From CAZISM01 sp964541895 (GTDB lineage: Bacteria > Zhuqueibacterota > Zhuqueibacteria > Residuimicrobiales > Residuimicrobiaceae), in assembly GCA_964541895.1 (NCBI GenBank), contig CAZISM010000064.1:1-30333 (forward strand): a DNA stretch of 30,333 bases, written 5' to 3'. This document shows, piece by piece, positions 27,446 to 30,333 of this stretch. Every line of letters starts with the position of its first letter. Position 1 is the stretch's first letter. Position numbers and translations under genes: made by a program. The notes under the pieces were generated by a model. That model made no database searches, was not told the DNA's origin, and worked only from the letters and a program-made list of their open reading frames with translations.

Positions 27446-27994
27446 TCAGGCGCCTTCGCCCGCGGCCGGAGTTTTTGCTTCCGGTCTGGCGGGATAGAGA
27501 TGGTTGAGCAACTCGTGGCTGTTGGGCCGTGTCGTCGGGATGCCGTGCCACTCGGGCGCTTCGACATAATCCTTGCGCAGGGGATGGCCCACCCAATCGT
27601 CGGGCATCATGATGCGTACAAGATCCGGGTGGCCGGTGAAGACGATGCCGAGGAGATCCCAGGCTTCGCGCTCGAACCAGTTGGCGTTGCCGTACACATC
27701 GCTGGCTGAAGGGAGCTCTGGTTTTTCATAGGGCACCAGCACCTTCAGCGTGACCTCGCATTTTTTCTCCAGGGAGCGGATCACATAGACCACACCGAGG
27801 CCGGTTTTGTAGTCGATGCCGGCCAACGTGGAGAGAAAAATAAAGCCATGCGAGTTTTTTAGAAAGGAAAGAGCGGGGATGATCTGATCGGCAGGCAGCA
27901 GCAACCACGGATCGCCGGCCTGTCCCTGCTGCAGCTCAATGGGAACGCCGGCAAACTGGTTCTGCAGAGTGCCGAGAATGTCCTGGATGGTCAT
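27446..27994 (-). CDS. nuoC: NADH-quinone oxidoreductase subunit C (30-kDa type)
   Basis: This is a peripheral-arm subunit of complex I (182 residues). The family signature is present: SDVYGNANWFEREAWDLLG followed by IVFTGHPDLVRIMMPDDWVG and HPLRKDY. The C-terminal tail after about residue 150 is rich in Ala and Pro. The start overlaps the nuoB stop by four bases (ATGA). It is unfused from nuoD, as in most non-enteric bacteria. Confidence 0.96.
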   Translation of the reverse strand: MTIQDILGTLQNQFAGVPIELQQGQAGDPWLLLPADQIIPALSFLKNSHGFIFLSTLAGIDYKTGLGVVYVIRSLEKKCEVTLKVLVPYEKPELPSASDVYGNANWFEREAWDLLGIVFTGHPDLVRIMMPDDWVGHPLRKDYVEAPEWHGIPTTRPNSHELLNHLYPARPEAKTPAAGEGA

Positions 27995-28497
27995 TTGGCT
28001 AGTTTCTCCGAATCTATGGTCCGGCGCTGAGCCCAGCTGTCTCTTTGCATTCTTTTTTGTATGGTCATCATCGCCTCATTGAGCGCTTCCGGCCGCGGCG
28101 GGCAACCGGGCAGGTAGATGTCAACCGGCACGACCTTGTCGATGCCCTTTACCACAGAGTAGCCGCGGGAAAAAAGCCCGCCGCAATTGGCGCAGGAGCC
28201 CATGGCGAGCACATATTTGGGTTCGGGCATCTGGTCGTAGAGACGGCGGACGTCCTCAGCCATTTTATAGGTGATCGAACCGGCGATCAGCAGCAGGTCG
28301 GTCTGCCGGGGTGTAGCGCGAAAGACCATGCCGAAACGGTCCAGATCGGTGCGCGGGCCGCCGGTCTGCATCAGTTCGATGCCGCAGCAGGCGGTGGCGA
28401 AGAGCAGATACCAGAGCGAATTTTTGCGGGGGAGATTGATCAGCTCGTCGAGCTTGGTGGGGATGGCAAAGCCTCCTTCCCAGACCACGTGATCCAT
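27991..28497 (-). CDS. nuoB: NADH-quinone oxidoreductase subunit B (cluster N2)
   Basis: This subunit (168 residues) holds the terminal [4Fe-4S] cluster N2, next to the quinone. All ligands are in place: the adjacent Cys pair in ATACCGIELMQ (37-38), Cys102 in GSCANCGG, and Cys132 in GCPPRPEAL. The second Cys in GSCANCGG (105), where many homologues have Ser, is an additional residue. AGAGGAG lies five bases before ATG 28497. It follows nuoA by 15 bases. Confidence 0.97.
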   Translation of the reverse strand: MDHVVWEGGFAIPTKLDELINLPRKNSLWYLLFATACCGIELMQTGGPRTDLDRFGMVFRATPRQTDLLLIAGSITYKMAEDVRRLYDQMPEPKYVLAMGSCANCGGLFSRGYSVVKGIDKVVPVDIYLPGCPPRPEALNEAMMTIQKRMQRDSWAQRRTIDSEKLAK

Positions 28498-28512
28498 AGA
28501 GACTCCTCTATA

Positions 28513-28893
28513 CTATAATTTTTTAATCCATTCCAAATCGCCTTTTCTCCACAGGAAGATCAGGCCGGTGACGAGAATGAGGATGAACAGGAGAATTTCG
28601 ATGAACGCGATCGCCCCTTTGCCCCATCCCGCCCATTGCCGCAGCACTGTGACGACCGGATAGGTGACTACGACCTCTACATCAAAGATGAGAAAAATCA
28701 GGGCGAGCATATAGAAACGCGGATTAAAATTGTACCAGCCCGTGCCGGTGGGTATTTCGCCGCATTCATAGGTGGCATTGCGGTTCGTGCCCATGCGCCT
28801 GGGACGAATCAGCGCCCCAAGCCCAAGTGCGATCAGAACAAACCCTGCGCCCAGCACGAGAAACATGACAACCATGCTGAAATCGAATAACAC
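28513..28893 (-). CDS. nuoA: NADH-quinone oxidoreductase subunit A
   Basis: This is a three-helix membrane subunit of complex I and the first gene of the operon (126 residues). The family core is visible: YECGEIPTGTGWYNFNPRFY with the loop Cys, then LIFLIFDVEVVVTYP with the conserved membrane acidic residues. GTG 28893 is the start, supported by AAGGAG seven bases upstream. Confidence 0.96.
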   Translation of the reverse strand: MLFDFSMVVMFLVLGAGFVLIALGLGALIRPRRMGTNRNATYECGEIPTGTGWYNFNPRFYMLALIFLIFDVEVVVTYPVVTVLRQWAGWGKGAIAFIEILLFILILVTGLIFLWRKGDLEWIKKL

Positions 28894-28993
28894 GCCGTAG
28901 CTCCTTGATGAAGGTGTCGGAGTTGGATGGGAACCTCTAGGTGAACAGGCAGCAAGTTATGCAATCGTCTGACAATAATCAAGGCCAAAATCC

Positions 28994-29022
28994 GGCCATC
29001 CACGTCCCTCTTCAGCATTATA
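28994..29022 (-). promoter_or_regulatory. Possible promoter of the nuo operon
   Basis: On the minus strand, a perfect TATAAT lies at 29017-29022, about 125 bases upstream of the nuoA start. The -35 hexamer at 17 bases (29040-29045, CGGATT) is poor. The interval given covers the -10 and the start region. It is divergent from the Nudix promoter. Confidence 0.35.
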
Positions 29023-29046
29023 CAGCGTTTTGCCGCGATAATCCGC

Positions 29047-29075
29047 TTGCATTCCTGTGGTGCGTTTTCTATATT
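29047..29075 (+). promoter_or_regulatory. Predicted promoter of the Nudix gene
   Basis: TTGCAT (29047-29052) and TATATT (29070-29075) are separated by exactly 17 bases, about 48 bases upstream of the Nudix ATG. The -35 hexamer is identical to that of the polA promoter. Confidence 0.55.
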
Positions 29076-29123
29076 GGGATTTCAGGGGCAAAATCAATCG
29101 GTCACTGGACGCGAGGATGGCAT

Positions 29124-29705
29124 ATGAAAGTGGACATACACCAGCAGGAGGTGCTTTTTAAGGGTTTTTTTACCCTGCATCGCGCCGAGGTCTCTTTTGA
29201 AAAATTTGACGGCCACATGACCGGCCCGGTGATGCGGCTGGCCATCGAACGCGGCGATGCGGTGGCGGTGTTGACCTATGACTCGGTGCGGAAAAAGATC
29301 GTCTTTGTGCGCCAGTTTCGTTTTCCCATGTATCTGGTGGCGTCCGACAACGCCTGGATCCTGGAAGCGGTGGCAGGCACCATCGATGAGGACGGCCATC
29401 CGGAGCTGACTGCGGTTCGCGAGGTGGAGGAGGAGATCGGCTATGTCATCAGCCGGGAGCAGCTGCAGTACATCACCACCTGCAGCCCCAGCCCAGGAGG
29501 GCTCACCGAACGCATCCATCTCTATCTGGCCGATATCAGTCAAGCCACGCGCAAAAATCGCGGCGGCGGTCTGGAAGAGGAGGCGGAGGATATCGAGGTG
29601 GTGGAAATGGATTATGACGAGGCCTTTCGCCTGGTTAAAAAGGGTGAGATCAGCGACGCCAAGACGCTGATTTGCCTGCTCTGGCTGAAAACGCTGGCCG
29701 GATGA
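29124..29705 (+). CDS. Nudix hydrolase (ADP-ribose / nucleotide-sugar pyrophosphatase type)
   Basis: This is a 193-residue cytoplasmic Nudix protein likely to cleave ADP-ribose or a nucleoside-diphosphate sugar. The N-terminal half (VMRLAIERGDAVAVLTYD, then KKIVFVRQFRFP) matches the ADP-ribose/GDP-mannose pyrophosphatase branch, as does the SPSPGGLTERIHLYLA segment (121-135) after the box. The Nudix box starts at Gly85 and keeps the catalytic REVEEEIG (99-106), but the Glu usually found at the seventh position is Gly91. ATG 29124 is chosen because AGGA lies six bases upstream; the frame is open further upstream but without protein character. It is transcribed away from the nuo operon. Substrate is inferred from the subfamily. 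Confidence 0.9.
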   Translation: MKVDIHQQEVLFKGFFTLHRAEVSFEKFDGHMTGPVMRLAIERGDAVAVLTYDSVRKKIVFVRQFRFPMYLVASDNAWILEAVAGTIDEDGHPELTAVREVEEEIGYVISREQLQYITTCSPSPGGLTERIHLYLADISQATRKNRGGGLEEEAEDIEVVEMDYDEAFRLVKKGEISDAKTLICLLWLKTLAG

Positions 29706-29746
29706 GTGCCAGGAGGGCTGATCTGCACTCTCTGCAAGCTTTTTGC

Positions 29747-29775
29747 TTGACTTTTTTTGATTCTTTCTTTATATT
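29747..29775 (+). promoter_or_regulatory. Promoter of tRNA-Asn
   Basis: TTGACT (29747-29752) and TATATT (29770-29775) have the ideal 17-base spacing, and transcription would begin a few bases before the tRNA. Confidence 0.65.
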
Positions 29776-29789
29776 AATATTCGCAACAA

Positions 29790-29862
29790 TCAGGTGTAGC
29801 TCAACCGGCAGAGCGGGTGGCTGTTAACCACTAGGTTGTAGGTTCGAGTCCTACCACCTGAG
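29790..29862 (+). tRNA. tRNA-Asn (anticodon GTT)
   Basis: All cloverleaf parts fit: acceptor TCAGGTG (29790-29796) with CACCTGA (29855-29861), D arm GCTC/GAGC, anticodon arm GGTGG/CCACT around loop CTGTTAA with anticodon GTT at 29823-29825, T arm GTAGG/CCTAC around TTCGAGT, and discriminator G at 29862. CCA is not encoded. The tRNA has its own promoter and terminator, so it is a single-gene unit. Confidence 0.96.
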
Positions 29863-29867
29863 CGCAT

Positions 29868-29898
29868 AAAGGGATCTCCAAAAGAGATCCCTTTTTTT
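29868..29898 (+). terminator. Intrinsic terminator of tRNA-Asn
   Basis: AAAGGGATCTC (29868-29878) pairs perfectly with GAGATCCCTTT (29884-29894) around the loop CAAAA, followed by further T. It begins six bases after the tRNA. Confidence 0.9.
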
Positions 29899-29946
29899 GT
29901 TGGTTTTTGTTGGCACTCCCGGGGTACCTTTTTCGCAGCAACCACA

Positions 29947-29973
29947 CGGATAAAAATAGCTGGAATTTATCCG
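29947..29973 (+). promoter_or_regulatory. Inverted repeat next to the ribosome site of the sensor gene
   Basis: CGGATAAA (29947-29954) and TTTATCCG (29966-29973) are perfect 8-base arms with an 11-base spacer. AAAAGG, the probable ribosome site, starts at the next base. It could be an operator for a dimeric regulator or an RNA hairpin that affects translation. Confidence 0.45.
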
Positions 29974-29990
29974 AAAAGGCTAGTACATTT

Positions 29991-30333
29991 ATGAGTATGA
30001 ACCGCTTAACCAGCATCCCGGATATGGCCGCAAACAGCAAGACAGATTTTCTGAAGTTGGGGTGCAGTCCGTACGCTCTGTTTTTTCTTCTCATTCTCTG
30101 CCCGGCGCTTTTGGTGTTTGAACCAGCAGCCGCCGTCCAGCCTTTTACGCCCACATTTACCGATCCCGTTACCGAGCTGTACCGCTGGCAGTTGATACCT
30201 GAACTGAGCGGCAAGGGGTGCCGGTGTATGGCGCAGGACGCTAACGGCATGATCTGGTTCGGCGTCAATGGCGGATTACTCTCTTATGACGGACTCGTCT
30301 GGCAGTTTCATGTCGTGCATGAAAAATGGCGCA
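29991..30333 (+). CDS. Beta-propeller sensor protein, N-terminal part (two-component regulator type), cut by window edge
   Basis: The frame opens at ATG 29991 and runs 114 codons to the window edge. A hydrophobic segment (about residues 28-48, ALFFLLILCPALLVFEPAAA) acts as signal anchor or signal peptide. It is followed by LYRWQLIPELSGKGCRCMAQ and then DANGMIWFGVNGGLLSYDG, a clear two-component-regulator propeller repeat (pattern DxxGxxWFGxxxGLxxYDG). Such repeats form the periplasmic ligand-sensing propellers of hybrid histidine kinases and related sensors in FCB bacteria. The output domain lies outside the window, so kinase, guanylate cyclase or PP2C outputs all remain possible. AAGG lies 11 bases before the ATG; the next ATG at 29997 has no better site. 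Confidence 0.75.
   Translation, partial: MSMNRLTSIPDMAANSKTDFLKLGCSPYALFFLLILCPALLVFEPAAAVQPFTPTFTDPVTELYRWQLIPELSGKGCRCMAQDANGMIWFGVNGGLLSYDGLVWQFHVVHEKWR

Noticed and set aside
29790..29862. tRNA-Asn as a possible integration site of a mobile element
   Set aside because: No integrase gene and no direct repeat of the tRNA 3' end are visible within the window; the tRNA has its own promoter and terminator.

Overview
The window looks like a chromosomal piece of a Gram-negative bacterium of the FCB superphylum or a neighbouring candidate phylum (KSB1, Calditrichota or Ignavibacteria type). This placement is an inference. It rests on the mix of an MCE/Mla outer-membrane lipid transport system, an outer-membrane beta-barrel protein, a giant secreted protein ending in a YPNPFNP-type sorting tail, a two-component-type beta-propeller sensor, and a complex I operon of 11 genes without nuoEFG. 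Codon use and base composition look uniform, and I see no phage, transposon or CRISPR. Two runs of exactly 100 N (13225-13324 and 18105-18204) show that the sequence is a scaffold of contigs.

Layout. Positions 1-7070 (minus strand) hold one compact cluster read from right to left: polA, an RsbU/SpoIIE-type PP2C phosphatase with a GAF domain, an RsbW-type anti-sigma kinase, a STAS-domain antagonist, then mlaE, mlaF and mlaD (cut by the window edge). The last signalling gene overlaps mlaE, so a partner-switching cascade is physically coupled to the phospholipid transporter. Positions 7336-8215 (plus) hold a DUF3467 gene and a small beta-barrel protein one base apart, closed by a clear intrinsic terminator. 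Positions 8579-16821 (plus) hold one giant gene that the first assembly gap splits in two. Removing the N run and one copy of a 55-bp duplicated flank restores a single frame of 2,695 codons: signal peptide, SGNH hydrolase, FnIII-like domain, lectin-like domain, about 15 Ig-like domains with a carbohydrate-binding-like module nested in the first, cadherin-like and FnIII domains, and a C-terminal sorting tail. Positions 16984-17871 (plus) hold an EamA/DMT exporter between two strong stem-loops.

Positions 18222-28893 (minus) are the complex I operon nuoABCDHIJKLMN, read from right to left, with several four-base overlaps. No E, F or G gene lies between nuoD and nuoH, so this operon encodes the membrane arm and quinone module without the NADH-input module. 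The C-terminal end of an unidentified minus-strand protein lies on the far side of the second gap. From 29124 the plus strand carries a Nudix hydrolase, a tRNA-Asn(GTT) with a recognisable promoter and terminator, and the first part of a beta-propeller sensor gene that runs off the window.

The most interesting points are the giant multi-domain SGNH/Ig-like surface protein hidden by the assembly gap, the fusion of a PP2C-kinase-STAS switch to the Mla transporter operon, and the EFG-less complex I operon.
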